From assembly GCF_018130465.1 (NCBI RefSeq), contig NZ_JAFCKJ010000013.1, positions 62,001-126,000 on the forward strand: DNA of 64,000 nt. The letters are read 5' to 3'. Source of the DNA: Bradyrhizobium canariense. GTDB lineage: Bacteria > Pseudomonadota > Alphaproteobacteria > Rhizobiales > Xanthobacteraceae. This document shows, in pieces, positions 50,216-60,863 of this stretch. The notes beneath the pieces are model-generated. The model worked only from the letters and a program-made list of their open reading frames with translations. It had not been told where the DNA came from and did not search any database. Every line of letters begins with the position of its first letter. The stretch's first letter is position 1. A program made the translations under genes and the position numbers.

Positions 50216-51193
50216 ATGAGATTCGCAATCACCGTTCTTCTCGGCGCGGCGCTGCTCTTGAGCCCCGCCGCTGCTCAAACCGGAGGCAAGGCCATTTCGA
50301 CCACGACACCCAGCCTGACGATCAGCTTGGGCACCGCGACGCCCGGCGGCGGCTTCCCGCTCTATGGCAACGCCTTCGCGCAAGCGATGAACGCGGCCGA
50401 TCCGCAGGCCACCATCGTTCCGCGCAACACCAAGGGCAGCAACGAGAACATTCCGCTCTTGGAGAAGGGCGAGCTCGATCTCGCTCTGGTCGCGGGCGAG
50501 CCGGCCTACGAAGCCTTTGCCGGCATCGGCCGTGCGCCGGTACGGTTGAAAATTCTCACCGCGATCTATTCCAATCCCGGCATGTTCGTGGTGCGCGCGG
50601 ACAGTCCGTACAAGACGATTCGCGATCTGGTCGGTCAGCCCGTCGCATTCGGTGCGAAAGGCTCGGGCCTGCCGATCCTGGCGCGCTACGTGCTCGACGG
50701 TCTCGGGTTGAGGCAGGACGAGGACTTCAAGGCGATCTATCTCGACCGCGCCGGCGACGGCCCCGCGATGGTCGAGGATGGTCGTGTCGCAGCACTCTGG
50801 GGCGCCGGCATCGGTTGGCCCGGCTTTGCGGCGGTGGCCTCGAGCGCGTCAGGCGCGCGCTTCATTGCGCCGAGCGCGGAGGACATCGCGCGCATCCGCG
50901 CCAAGCATGCGTTCCTCAAGCCGCTCACCGTGCCGGCCGGCAGCTATCCGAACCAGTCCGAACCGATCGCCTCGCTCGGCTCCTGGAGTTTTGTCCTGAC
51001 CCGCGAAGATTTGCCTGATGATCTCGCCTATCGTCTTGCGAAGACGCTGCACGGTGTCGAGGCGACATTCTGCAAGCAGCTCGCGCAAGCCTGCGAGACC
51101 ACGGCCGCGAACACGGTCGCGGCCGCGCCGAAGCCGGAGCTGATTCATCCCGGTGTGATGAAGTATTTTCGCGAGATCGGGGTGGTGAAATAG
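50216..51193 (+). CDS. TAXI-family TRAP transporter solute receptor
   Basis: Secreted binding protein of 325 residues with signal peptide (about 1-20, AAA|QT) and the TAXI fold: LTISLGTATPGGGFPLYGNAF, RNTKGSNENIPLLEKGELD. No DctQM-type membrane genes follow, so it is an orphan receptor. Divergent from the Bug receptor gene with about 107 nt between starts. Ligand unknown. Confidence 0.85.
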   Translation: MRFAITVLLGAALLLSPAAAQTGGKAISTTTPSLTISLGTATPGGGFPLYGNAFAQAMNAADPQATIVPRNTKGSNENIPLLEKGELDLALVAGEPAYEAFAGIGRAPVRLKILTAIYSNPGMFVVRADSPYKTIRDLVGQPVAFGAKGSGLPILARYVLDGLGLRQDEDFKAIYLDRAGDGPAMVEDGRVAALWGAGIGWPGFAAVASSASGARFIAPSAEDIARIRAKHAFLKPLTVPAGSYPNQSEPIASLGSWSFVLTREDLPDDLAYRLAKTLHGVEATFCKQLAQACETTAANTVAAAPKPELIHPGVMKYFREIGVVK

Positions 51194-51205
51194 GGCGCTT
51201 ACTTC

Positions 51206-51350
51206 CTTCTCCCCTTGCGGGAGAAGGTGGCGCGAAGCGCCGGATGAGGGGTATCTCTCCGCGAACCTAACACCGAGTTGGACTCGCGGAGACAACCCCT
51301 CACCCGGCTTCGCTTCGCGAATCCACCCTCTCCCGCAAGGGGGGAGGGTG
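51206..51350. repeat. Long imperfect palindrome (dispersed repeat)
   Basis: The outer arms CTTCTCCCCTTGCGGGAGAA and TCTCCCGCAAGGGGGGAGGG, with inner complementary segments around GGATGAGGGG / CCCCTCACCCGGC, form a 145-nt inverted structure between convergent genes. Frequent in bradyrhizobial intergenic regions, from memory; may act as bidirectional terminator. Confidence 0.7.
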
Positions 51351-51381
51351 CACCGCCGCTGCGGCTAGCTTGCGTCGCCGG

Positions 51382-52611
51382 TCACTTCTTCACCATCGCG
51401 CATGCCGGGTCCGGCGGGCCGAACGCCTTGTCGCCCGAGATCGTCGTGAGGATCTTGTAATAGTCCCACGGATATTTGCTCTCCTCCGGCGTCTTCACCT
51501 GCACCAGCCAGAGGTCGTGCACCATCAGATTGTCCTCGCGCAGTTTGCCGTTGCGGGCGAAGAAATCCTCGATCGGCTTTTCCCGCATCTTCGCCGCCAC
51601 TTTGAGCGGATCGTCGGTGCCGGTTTCCTTGATGGCGTTGAGATAGTGCATCACGCTCGAATAGACGCCGGCCTGCCACATCGACGGCATCTTGTTCATC
51701 TTGGCGAAGTAGCGCTTCGACCATTCGCGGGTCTTGTCGTCCATGTCCCAATAGAACGACGTCGTCAGCAACAGTCCCTGCGCGGCCTGCAGGCCCAGGC
51801 CATGGATGTCGGTGATCAGCGCCAGCAGTGCCGCCATCTGCTGGCCGCCCTTGAACACGCCGAACTCGGAGCCGGTCTTGATCTCGTTCATGTTGTTGGG
51901 GGGACCCGCGGCAATGCCGATGATCTTGGCCTTGGAGGCCTGCGCCTGCAGCACGAACGACGAGAGGTCGGGCGTTGCTAAGGGCGGCCGCACCGAGCCC
52001 AGCACCTTGCCGCCACTGGCGGTCACCACCGCCGAGGCGTCGCGCTCCAGCGAATGGCCGAAGGCATAGTCGTCGGTGATGAAGAACCAGCTGTCGCCGC
52101 CGCGCTTGACCACGGCGTCCGCGGTACCGACCGCGAGCGCGCGGGTGTCGAACACCCACTGGATCGCATAGGGCGAGCAGAACTTGCCGTGGAAATCCGC
52201 GGTGCCGGTGGAGTGGGTGATGAACAGCCGCTTCTTCTCATTCGCGATGTTCTGCACCGCGAGCCCGACCGCCGAGACCGGCACGTCGACGATCAGATCG
52301 ACCTGGTCGACGTCGAACCAGCGCCGCGCGATGGCGCCGCCGATGTCGGCCTTGAGCTGATGGTCGCCGATCACGATGCTGATCGGCTTGCCGAGCACGA
52401 TGCCGCCGAAATCGTCGATCGCCATCTGCGCCGCCGTCACCGAGCCCTGGCCGGTCGGCGCCGAGGCCGGACCGTTCATGTCGGTGAGCACGCCGATCTT
52501 GACGACGTCGTCGGACACCTGCGCCATTGCGGCGCCCGGCAGCAGCGTTGCCGCCAGGAACGTCGCTGCAAAGCCGGCCGCGACCGGCAGTCCAAATCTG
52601 ATTGGATTCAC
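51382..52611 (-). CDS. Liv-type ABC transporter substrate-binding protein
   Basis: Periplasmic receptor of 409 residues. A GTG start at 52611 has GGAGG 6 nt upstream and begins the signal peptide (cleavage near AMA|QV); then VVKIGVLTDMNGPASAPTGQ and LGKPISIVIGDHQLKAD follow the family. DSWFFITDDYAFGHSLERD is typical of the aromatic or amide subgroup. Permease genes are absent nearby. Ligand unknown. Confidence 0.88.
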   Translation of the reverse strand: MNPIRFGLPVAAGFAATFLAATLLPGAAMAQVSDDVVKIGVLTDMNGPASAPTGQGSVTAAQMAIDDFGGIVLGKPISIVIGDHQLKADIGGAIARRWFDVDQVDLIVDVPVSAVGLAVQNIANEKKRLFITHSTGTADFHGKFCSPYAIQWVFDTRALAVGTADAVVKRGGDSWFFITDDYAFGHSLERDASAVVTASGGKVLGSVRPPLATPDLSSFVLQAQASKAKIIGIAAGPPNNMNEIKTGSEFGVFKGGQQMAALLALITDIHGLGLQAAQGLLLTTSFYWDMDDKTREWSKRYFAKMNKMPSMWQAGVYSSVMHYLNAIKETGTDDPLKVAAKMREKPIEDFFARNGKLREDNLMVHDLWLVQVKTPEESKYPWDYYKILTTISGDKAFGPPDPACAMVKK

Positions 52612-52709
52612 GCTTGTCCTCCCCTGACCCGGCGCGTTGGCCGGTGTTGCCCCGGGTATGGCCCGGCTGAATTGGTTTCTTTGCAACTATTTGGGGGCGG
52701 GCGTCAACG

Positions 52710-53603
52710 TCAGGCGGCGAAGCGGATTTGCCCGGCCGGCGACGGATCGTAGCCGGTCAGCTCCTCGGCGCGCTGCCGCAACCGCTTTTCGCTGAGGAAC
52801 CGGATCAGGCCCTGCATGGCGGGGCGGAAATAGCTGCGCTGCCGCATCGCGAGGTCGAAATTCTCCCAGACCAGCGGCACGAAATCGAGGCCGGCCGAGC
52901 GCGCGGCCGCACGCGTCGCGATTCCGCAATCGGCTTGTCCCGCGCGGACGATCTCGGCGAGATCCGGCCCGGTCAGGGCCGGCGTCTCGATCCGGCGCAA
53001 ATCGCGCGTCGAGGCGCCTGCGCGCTTCAGCAGCACATCGAGCAGCATCTGCGCGCCTGTGCCCTGTTGTCGCATCGCCATCCTGGCACCGAGCGCGAGC
53101 ACGTCGGAAAGGCCGCGCAGCCGCTTGGGATTGCCCGGCGGCAGCACGATACCTTGCTCGCGACGCACGAACGCGACCAGCAATGCATCATGCAGGTCCG
53201 GAGCGTCACGCAGCACGGTCGCACTTGCGTCGGCGGCAAGATTGCCGTCGGCATCGAGGCTGTGGAAGTGCATTGCCACTGCCATCACCTCGTCGCGCTG
53301 CAAGCGCTCGAGCCCGCGCGCGCTGCCCTCGCTCATCGATCCCAGGCCCGAGCCGGATTCGCGCAGGCTCCAATCCAGAAGCTCGTCCTGGCTGCCGCCG
53401 ACGACCGGCGGGGGCTCCGCGATCAGCATGCCGGCCGGACGCGCCAGTCCGGACAGCACCCAGAGGTCGAGCTCGTGCCGCGGGAAGAGCCACTTTCCGG
53501 TCACCTTGGTGCAGGGGATCGCGCCGGTGGTGACGAGTTCGTAAAGCTTGCGTTCGCCGAGCCGAAGATAGTCGGCGGCTTCGCTGGTCGTCAGGAATTC
53601 CAT
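52710..53603 (-). CDS. Excisionase-type HTH regulator with PBP-like (molybdate/tungstate?) domain
   Basis: One-component regulator of 297 residues. The N-terminal helix-turn-helix (about 3-52, LTTSEAADYLRLGERKLYEL and KWLFPRHELDLWV) is of the MerR/excisionase kind. The C-terminal part (about 75-290) is a PBP_like domain (ALLVAFVRREQGIVLPPGNP, QADCGIATRAAARSAGLDF), the same fold that is fused to MoeA at 55999. It is divergent from the tupA-like gene, so it probably senses oxyanion or cofactor status and controls this island; this role is inferred. Confidence 0.82.
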   Translation of the reverse strand: MEFLTTSEAADYLRLGERKLYELVTTGAIPCTKVTGKWLFPRHELDLWVLSGLARPAGMLIAEPPPVVGGSQDELLDWSLRESGSGLGSMSEGSARGLERLQRDEVMAVAMHFHSLDADGNLAADASATVLRDAPDLHDALLVAFVRREQGIVLPPGNPKRLRGLSDVLALGARMAMRQQGTGAQMLLDVLLKRAGASTRDLRRIETPALTGPDLAEIVRAGQADCGIATRAAARSAGLDFVPLVWENFDLAMRQRSYFRPAMQGLIRFLSEKRLRQRAEELTGYDPSPAGQIRFAA

Positions 53604-54002
53604 CCTGCATTCCTATGCAAATTCTTGCTTCTTTTTGACGTTCGACGCAGGTGGAATTCTGCATTTCAAGTTCTGTCCGCCACGACCATGCCCGATCATC
53701 TCGTTGCTTTGCAACACATCCTCACGCGCGATCTCTGCTTTGGTGAACGATCCTGAATCGCTGGCGTGGTGCGGACCTTGCGGCTGTCGCGCGCGCAACA
53801 GCAATGGCATGCCGCTCCGCGCGTTGCCGGAATTTCCCGAATTGTCGGCGCGCGGCGCGGGGGGAAGCCTGCCGCCGGTAGTGACTCGACCCGCGCTCTA
53901 TCTGTTGTTGTCCGCATCTGGCGCCGCAACGAGCAAACGCGTCACGAGTGCGGCGCAATCGATCATCATCATGATCGCGTTGTAGCCAATGGGAACCCGA
54001 TC
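53604..54002. other. Divergent control region, regulator / tupA
   Basis: A 399-nt gap. Near the regulator start there are repeated short motifs (GGAATTC at 53594 and 53652; TGCATTCC at 53607; TGCAAATTC at 53616; TGCATTTC at 53660), which could be regulator sites. No gene or riboswitch-like structure recognised. Confidence 0.4.
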
Positions 54003-54836
54003 ATGGCCGTCCGCCGCCTGTCCGTTGCACTCGCGCTTCTCTGCGGCCTCGCCGCAGGCGTTGCGGCGTCATCCGCGGAGGACCGCGCGATCGTCCTGGC
54101 CTCGACCACCGCGACGCAGGAGTCCGGCCTTCTCGATCATCTGCTGCCGATCTTCCGTGAAAAGACCGGTATCGACGTGACGGTGATCGCGCGGCGCGCC
54201 GATGAGGTGCTCGACGGGGCGCGAAGGGGCGAGGTCGACGTCGTGCTGATGCATGCGCGGCCGCAGGAGGAGAAATTCGTCGCCGACGGCTTTGCCGCGA
54301 AGCGCTTTGACGTGATGTACAACGACTATGTGCTGATCGGGCCGAAGAGCGATCCCGCCGGCGTGAAGGGCAAGGACATCGCGACCGCGCTGAAGGCGAT
54401 CGAGGCCAAGGGTGCGCCGTTCGTGACGCGCGGCGACCGCTCGGGCACCCATGCCGCGGAGCTCGCGCTCTGGATCGTCGCCGGCATCGACATCGCGAGC
54501 ACCAAAGGCGGCTGGTATCGCGAGGCCAAGCAGGGCATGGCTTCCGCCCTCGATGCAGCGCGCACGGCGAACGCCTACGTACTGTCCGACCGCGGCAGCT
54601 GGATCGCCTTCAGGGATCGTGGCGATCTCGACGTCGTGGTCGAAGGCGACAAGCGCCTGCTCAATCAGTATGGCGTGATGCTGGTGAACCCCGCGAAGTT
54701 TCCGAACGTGAAGAAGGAGCTGGGGCAAGACTTCGTCGACTGGCTGATCTCGCCCGACGGGCAGGCGGCGATCGCCGGATACAAGGTCGATGGACAACAG
54801 CTGTTCTTCCCCAATGCGGACAAGTCCGGCGGCTGA
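54003..54836 (+). CDS. tupA: TupA-like tungstate ABC transporter binding protein
   Basis: Secreted oxyanion receptor of 277 residues: signal peptide (about 1-25, SSA|ED) and the TupA signature LASTTATQESGLLDHLLPIF (about 31-50), DVVLMHARPQEEKFV, and NDYVLIGPKSDPAG. The family binds tungstate, with some molybdate or vanadate binders. The tupB and tupC genes that normally follow are missing; a moeA-like gene follows instead after 54 nt. GGGAA precedes the ATG. Confidence 0.85.
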   Translation: MAVRRLSVALALLCGLAAGVAASSAEDRAIVLASTTATQESGLLDHLLPIFREKTGIDVTVIARRADEVLDGARRGEVDVVLMHARPQEEKFVADGFAAKRFDVMYNDYVLIGPKSDPAGVKGKDIATALKAIEAKGAPFVTRGDRSGTHAAELALWIVAGIDIASTKGGWYREAKQGMASALDAARTANAYVLSDRGSWIAFRDRGDLDVVVEGDKRLLNQYGVMLVNPAKFPNVKKELGQDFVDWLISPDGQAAIAGYKVDGQQLFFPNADKSGG

Positions 54837-54890
54837 CGTTCGTATCGCCAGCGGTTGCCAAACCAGGCGATGCATGGTCCATCATGGCGC

Positions 54891-55997
54891 ATGACCCAGC
54901 GCCTGCCGCCATCGCTGACGCCGCTCGACGCCGCGCTCGCCGCGTTGCTGAAGGGGCTTGATCCGCTGGCGCCGGTGGAGTTGCCGCTGACTGAAGCGGC
55001 CGGCTGCATCGCGGCGGGCAATCCGCTGCTTGCGGCCCAACCGCCGCGCGACGTCGCTGCCGCGGACGGCTGGGCGTTATGCGCCAATGATCTGGTCGGC
55101 GCGTCTTCCTATTCACCGCTGCCTCTCGCAACTGCGCCCGCCTGGGTCGACGCCGGCGACGCGATGCCGGCGGGATGCGACTGTGTGCTCGATGCCGACG
55201 CAGTCGATGTGTCCGGTCCGCTCGCCCAGGTGCTGGCGGAGGGCGTGCCGGGGCAGGGCGTCAGGCGCGCTGGAAGCGACATCGACGGACGAACGCCCGC
55301 CGTGGCAGAGGGGTATCCGGTCGGTCCTGCCGCTCTGTTGCTCGCGCGCGCCGCCGGGCTGGATCGGCTGAGCGTGCGCCGTCCGCGGCTGCGCGTTGTC
55401 AATGTATCAGGTGCAACGGTGACCCTGCATTTGATTGCGGACATCGCACGCGCCGCAGGGCTGGATGTGCACACAAGCGAGACCGGCGCGCGAGACGCGG
55501 GATCGATCGCGGAGGCGTTCGGGGCGTCCGCCTGCGATCTCCTGCTGACGATCGGCGGCAGCGGCGTCGGTCGCAAGGATGCAGCGGTCACGGCGCTGGC
55601 CCAGCGTGGTGATGTGATCGCCCATGGTCTTGCGCTCCAGCCCGGACGCACCGCCGCGGTCGGGCGGCTCGGAACGGTTCCTGTCGTCGCCTTGCCCGGA
55701 TCGCCGGATCACGCGCTTGCGGCCTGGCTCGCGCTGGTTCTGCCACTCGTCGACGGGCTGTCGGCGCGGCTGCCGCGGCGACGGATAACCTTGCCGCTCG
55801 CGCGAAAAATTGCATCCAGCGTCGGCATCGCCGAAATGGTCCTGCTGGCCGAGGAACATCATGCGTGGGTGCCGCTTGCGGTAGGCGAATGGCCGCTCCA
55901 GGCGATTGCCCGTACGGATGCATGGCTGCTTGTTCCCGCCAGCCACGAGGGATTTGCAGCGGGCGCGCCGGTCGATGCCTATCTGATGCGGGAATGA
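54891..55997 (+). CDS. Divergent MoeA-like molybdopterin-binding protein
   Basis: Protein of 368 residues with the MoeA layout: N-terminal DAALAALLKGLDPLAPVELP, the AADGWAL equivalent of the VDGYA motif (about 56), GDAMPAGCDCVLDAD, and a MoCF-type domain with LLLTIGGSGVGRKDAAV and VVALPGSPDHALAAW. Several MoeA motifs are weaker than usual, so it may be a specialised or regulatory paralogue. The start is uncertain: ATG 54891 is used; ATG 54870 and TTG 54855 lie in frame. The next gene starts 1 nt after its stop. Confidence 0.78.
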   Translation: MTQRLPPSLTPLDAALAALLKGLDPLAPVELPLTEAAGCIAAGNPLLAAQPPRDVAAADGWALCANDLVGASSYSPLPLATAPAWVDAGDAMPAGCDCVLDADAVDVSGPLAQVLAEGVPGQGVRRAGSDIDGRTPAVAEGYPVGPAALLLARAAGLDRLSVRRPRLRVVNVSGATVTLHLIADIARAAGLDVHTSETGARDAGSIAEAFGASACDLLLTIGGSGVGRKDAAVTALAQRGDVIAHGLALQPGRTAAVGRLGTVPVVALPGSPDHALAAWLALVLPLVDGLSARLPRRRITLPLARKIASSVGIAEMVLLAEEHHAWVPLAVGEWPLQAIARTDAWLLVPASHEGFAAGAPVDAYLMRE

Positions 55998-55998
55998 T

Positions 55999-57960
55999 AT
56001 GGGTTTTGGCATGACGATGATCCCGCAATCGCCGGTCCGCAGCGCGCTCGAACAGGAGCAGTTCCTCAAGATCCTTTCCCGCGAGGAGGCCTTGGCTCGC
56101 TTCGAGGCCGTGCTGTTCCCGCGCGCGCTTCTGAGTGAAACGCGCAAGCTCGGTGCTGCGCTCGGTGCGTCGCTCGCTGAAGACATCACTGCGCCGATCG
56201 ACGTGCCGCCGTTCGACCGTTCCAATGTCGACGGCTTTGCGGTGCGCTCGGCGGACCTTGCGGCGGCCGGCGAAGGCGCTCCGGTTCGCCTCGGGCTCAA
56301 TGGCGAGACCATTCACTGCGGCACCACACCGGCGCTGCAAGTGGCGTCGGGAACCGCAACGCCGATTGCCACCGGTGGTCCGCTGCCGCGCGGTGCCGAT
56401 GCCGTGGTCATGGTCGAGCATACCCAGCCGGCGGAATCGGATGCGATCGAGGTCCGTCGCGCGGCCTCGCCCGGGCAATTCGTATCCTACGCAGGATCCG
56501 ATATCGCGCGCGGCGAGGCGCTGCTGCGCGCCGGCACGATCATCGGCTCGCGCGAGGTCGGCATGCTGGCGGCTTGCGGTTTTGCCGAGGTGAGCGTCGT
56601 GCGCAAACCGCGTGTAGCCGTGATCTCCACCGGCGACGAACTGGTTCAGCCCGGCGAGGTGCTCGCGCCTGCTGCGATCTACGACACCAACGGCGCGATC
56701 GTCACTGCTGCGATCAACGAGAACGGCGGTGAGGCGGTTTTCCTCGGCGCGATTCCGGACGATGAAGCCAAGCTCGAAGCCGCGATGCGGCGTGCGCTGG
56801 CGGACGCGGACATGCTGGTGCTCTCGGGCGGCACCTCGAAAGGCGCGGGCGATCTCTCTCATCGCATTATCGGCCGGCTCGGCCAACCCGGCATCATCGC
56901 GCATGGTATTGCGCTCAAGCCCGGCAAGCCGCTGTGCCTTGCTGTATGTGACGGCAAGCCGGTGGTGATCCTGCCGGGTTTTCCGACCTCGGCGATGTTC
57001 ACCTTCCACGACATGATCGTGCCGGTGCTGCGCAAGATCGCGGGGCTGCCGCCACGTTCCGATGCCAAGGTGAGCGCGACCGTGCCGGTGCGCATTGCTT
57101 CCGAGCTTGGCCGCACCGAATTCGTCATGGTCTCGCTGGTCGAGGGCAAGGACGGCTTGATCGCCTATCCCTCCGGCAAGGGGTCCGGTGCGATCACGTC
57201 GTTCGCGCAGGCCGACGGCTTCCTGCGTATCGACGCGCTCGCCGACCAGATGCCAGCCGGGACCGAAGCCGAGGTGACGCTGTTCACGCCGCATGTGCGA
57301 GTGCCCGATCTCGTCATCGTCGGCAGCCATTGCACCGGCCTCGATCTCGTCACGGCGCAACTCGCGCATGCCGGCCTGACCGTGCGTTCGATCGCCGTCG
57401 GCAGTCTCGGCGGGCTTGCGGCGGCACGGCGCGGCGAATGCGATCTGGCGCCGATCCATCTGTTCGACGACAAGAGCGAGACCTACAATACGCCTTACCT
57501 CGTCGAAGGACTCGAACTCGTGCCGGGCTGGCGACGGATGCAGGGCATCGTGTTCCGCAAGGGCGACAAGCGTTTCGAAGGCCACAGCGCGAAGGACGCC
57601 GTCGTCGCGGCGCTCGCTGATCCCTCCTGCATCATGGTCAACCGCAACCAGGGTGCCGGCACGCGCATCCTGATCGACCGGTTGCTCGGTGGTGCGCGCC
57701 CGGAAGGATATTGGAACCAGCCACGCTCGCACAACGCGGTGGCCGCGGCCGTCGCACAGCACCGCGCCGACTGGGGCATGACCATTGCGCCGGTCGCCCA
57801 TGCGGTCGGCCTCGGTTTCATTCCGCTCGCGGAGGAGCATTATGACTTCGCGCTGGTCACAGCGCGCAAGCAGCGGCCGGCAGTGCAGGCCTTTCTCGAT
57901 GCGCTCGGCTCGGACGAGGCTCGCGCGGCGCTGGAGCGGGCGGGATTCCGGCCGGCGTAG
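55999..57960 (+). CDS. MoeA fused to PBP-like domain
   Basis: Fusion protein of 653 residues. The MoeA part (about 20-420) has PPFDRSNVDGFAVRS (about 70-84), PIATGGPLPRGADAVVMVEH, VISTGDELVQPGE and LVLSGGTSKGAGDLSH, and inserts Mo (or W) into the pyranopterin. The C-terminal PBP_like domain (about 430-650; LVIVGSHCTGLDLVTAQLAH, MVNRNQGAGTRILIDRLL) could hold the oxyanion for insertion or sense it. Such fusions are known in bacteria and archaea. The ATG at 55999 is adjacent to the upstream stop. Confidence 0.88.
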   Translation: MGFGMTMIPQSPVRSALEQEQFLKILSREEALARFEAVLFPRALLSETRKLGAALGASLAEDITAPIDVPPFDRSNVDGFAVRSADLAAAGEGAPVRLGLNGETIHCGTTPALQVASGTATPIATGGPLPRGADAVVMVEHTQPAESDAIEVRRAASPGQFVSYAGSDIARGEALLRAGTIIGSREVGMLAACGFAEVSVVRKPRVAVISTGDELVQPGEVLAPAAIYDTNGAIVTAAINENGGEAVFLGAIPDDEAKLEAAMRRALADADMLVLSGGTSKGAGDLSHRIIGRLGQPGIIAHGIALKPGKPLCLAVCDGKPVVILPGFPTSAMFTFHDMIVPVLRKIAGLPPRSDAKVSATVPVRIASELGRTEFVMVSLVEGKDGLIAYPSGKGSGAITSFAQADGFLRIDALADQMPAGTEAEVTLFTPHVRVPDLVIVGSHCTGLDLVTAQLAHAGLTVRSIAVGSLGGLAAARRGECDLAPIHLFDDKSETYNTPYLVEGLELVPGWRRMQGIVFRKGDKRFEGHSAKDAVVAALADPSCIMVNRNQGAGTRILIDRLLGGARPEGYWNQPRSHNAVAAAVAQHRADWGMTIAPVAHAVGLGFIPLAEEHYDFALVTARKQRPAVQAFLDALGSDEARAALERAGFRPA

Positions 57961-59135
<1,175 letters not shown>

Positions 59136-59141
59136 GCTTGG

Positions 59142-59774
59142 TTAAAACGCCGCGTCCAGTGCGGCCAGCCGCTCGGCTTCCGCGATATCCTCGACCGTGT
59201 TGGCATTGAAGAACGGATCGAGCGGCTCGATCGGCCACGTCACTGTCGCGAGCGGGTAGCGCGCGGTCCAGCGATCGATCTTGCGGAGGTCTTCGACCAC
59301 CAGCGCGTGACGTAGGTCGTCGCGCAAGCCGACGCGCCACAAGCCAATTACCGGATGCGACTGGCCGTCTGATGCCGCAACGGCGAGCTCGGCATCCGAC
59401 GCGATGCGTTCTTCATGCAAGCGCGCGACCAGATCGCGCGGCAGGAACGGGCAGTCGCCGGCGGCACTGAGCACCCACTCCACCTCAGGCCGGTTCGCCG
59501 CGGTCCAGTCGAGCGCGGCAAGGATGCCGGCGAGCGGACCGGGAAAGCCGGGCACGTCGTCCGCGACGACCTGCAAGCCGAACACGGCGAAGCGGGCGGG
59601 ATCGCCGTTGGCATTGAGGATCAGCCCGCTGCATTGCGGCTTCAGGCGTGCGATCACACGCTCCAGGATGGTGCGGCCGCCGATGGTGCGCATCGGCTTG
59701 TCGCCGCCGCCCATGCGCCGCGCGAGGCCGCCGGCGAGCAGCACGCCTTGCGTGGTCGGAAAGCTAATCGTCAC
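59142..59774 (-). CDS. mobA: Molybdenum cofactor guanylyltransferase MobA
   Basis: Enzyme of 210 residues that attaches GMP to molybdopterin. The nucleotide loop [19 protein letters not shown] (about 10-28), [13 protein letters not shown], and the metal site AAGDCPFLP (about 104-112) are typical. The GTG at 59774 is taken as start because AGGG lies 8 nt upstream and the N terminus then fits MobA; other GTG codons lie in frame slightly upstream. It overlaps the fdhD end by about 11 nt, so the two are coupled. Confidence 0.88.
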   Translation of the reverse strand: MTISFPTTQGVLLAGGLARRMGGGDKPMRTIGGRTILERVIARLKPQCSGLILNANGDPARFAVFGLQVVADDVPGFPGPLAGILAALDWTAANRPEVEWVLSAAGDCPFLPRDLVARLHEERIASDAELAVAASDGQSHPVIGLWRVGLRDDLRHALVVEDLRKIDRWTARYPLATVTWPIEPLDPFFNANTVEDIAEAERLAALDAAF

Positions 59775-60654
59775 CACCTTCACCCTTGCGCTTGTGCTTC
59801 GCCGACTCTTCCTCGATGTAAGCGAGGTTCTGGTCATAGACGATGCGCTCTTCCCCCGACAACGCGATGAACCGCTTTCCGCGCGCGCGTCCGACCAGCG
59901 TCAAGCCTACCTGCCGGGCGAGATCGACGCCCCAGGCGGTGAAGCCGGAGCGCGACACCAAAATCGGAATTCCCATGCGGACCGTCTTGATCACCATCTC
60001 CGAGGTGAGCCGTCCCGTGGTGTAGAGGATCTTGTCGGATGCATCGACGCCGTGGCGGTACATCCAGCCCGCGATCTTGTCGACGGCGTTGTGACGGCCG
60101 ACATCCTCGGTGTAGCAGAGCGGCTCGCCCTCCCTGCACAGCACGCAGCCGTGGATCGCACCAGCCTCCAGATAAAGCGAGGGCATGGTGTTGATGGTCT
60201 GCGTCATCTGGTAGAGCCAGGAGGTACGCAGCTCGGCCTTCGGCAGGGCGACGCTCTCGACGGCTTCGAGCAGATCTCCGAAGGCGGTGCCCTGCGCGCA
60301 GCCCGAGGTCTGCGTGCGTTTCTTCAGCTTGGCTTCGAAATTGGTGTGGTGTTCGGTGCGCACCACCACCACCTGGAGGTCGTCGTCGTATTCGACCTCG
60401 GTGACCGCGTCGTTATATTTCAGCATGTTCTGGTTGAGCAAATAGCCCAGCGCCAGATATTCCGGATAGTCGCCGATCGTCATCATGGTGACGATCTCCT
60501 GCGAATTCAGGTAGAGCGTCAGCGGGCGTTCCACCGGCACCTTGATCTCGATCCTGGCGCCGGACTGGTCGGTCCCGGTCACGCTCTCGGTCAGGCGCGG
60601 GTCGGCGGGGTTGGGGACGATCAGGGGCACCGGGGCTTTGTCGATCTTCATCAT
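59764..60654 (-). CDS. fdhD: Formate dehydrogenase sulfur carrier/accessory protein FdhD
   Basis: Protein of 296 residues that passes sulfur to the Mo/W-bis-PGD of formate dehydrogenase. Recognised by [20 protein letters not shown], the conserved Cys in [12 protein letters not shown] (about 118; the second Cys of the E. coli-type CxxC is not present here), [20 protein letters not shown] and [10 protein letters not shown]. The lone Cys form occurs in other FdhD clades, from memory. It points to a formate dehydrogenase operon nearby. Confidence 0.9.
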   Translation of the reverse strand: MMKIDKAPVPLIVPNPADPRLTESVTGTDQSGARIEIKVPVERPLTLYLNSQEIVTMMTIGDYPEYLALGYLLNQNMLKYNDAVTEVEYDDDLQVVVVRTEHHTNFEAKLKKRTQTSGCAQGTAFGDLLEAVESVALPKAELRTSWLYQMTQTINTMPSLYLEAGAIHGCVLCREGEPLCYTEDVGRHNAVDKIAGWMYRHGVDASDKILYTTGRLTSEMVIKTVRMGIPILVSRSGFTAWGVDLARQVGLTLVGRARGKRFIALSGEERIVYDQNLAYIEEESAKHKRKGEGGDD

Positions 60655-60725
60655 GGCCGCGAGGTTAGCATGACATTCGGGTCAAGCCGATATAAGCATG
60701 CTGGCGAGAGAACGAAATGCCGCCT

Positions 60726-60807
60726 CGTCATCATTGCGAGCGCAGCGAAGCAATCCAGAGTGTTTCCGCGTCGACAGACTGGATTGCTTCGCTGCGCTCG
60801 CAATGAC
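60726..60807. repeat. Dispersed inverted repeat
   Basis: The arms carry ATTGCGAGCGCAGCGAAGCA and its complement TTGCTTCGCTGCGCTCGCAA, about 30 bp each around a 22-nt loop, between divergent fdhD and mobB. A very common intergenic repeat in this bacterial group, from memory. Confidence 0.75.
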
Positions 60808-60863
60808 GGGGAGAGGCCGGAGGTTCCATCGGCTGGCGAGCCGGTGGCGGAGATCGGACGGTT

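Noticed and set aside
53635-53985. A 116-codon plus-strand frame in the tupA upstream region
   Set aside because: No ribosome site, no domain, irregular Cys/Ser composition; treated as control region.
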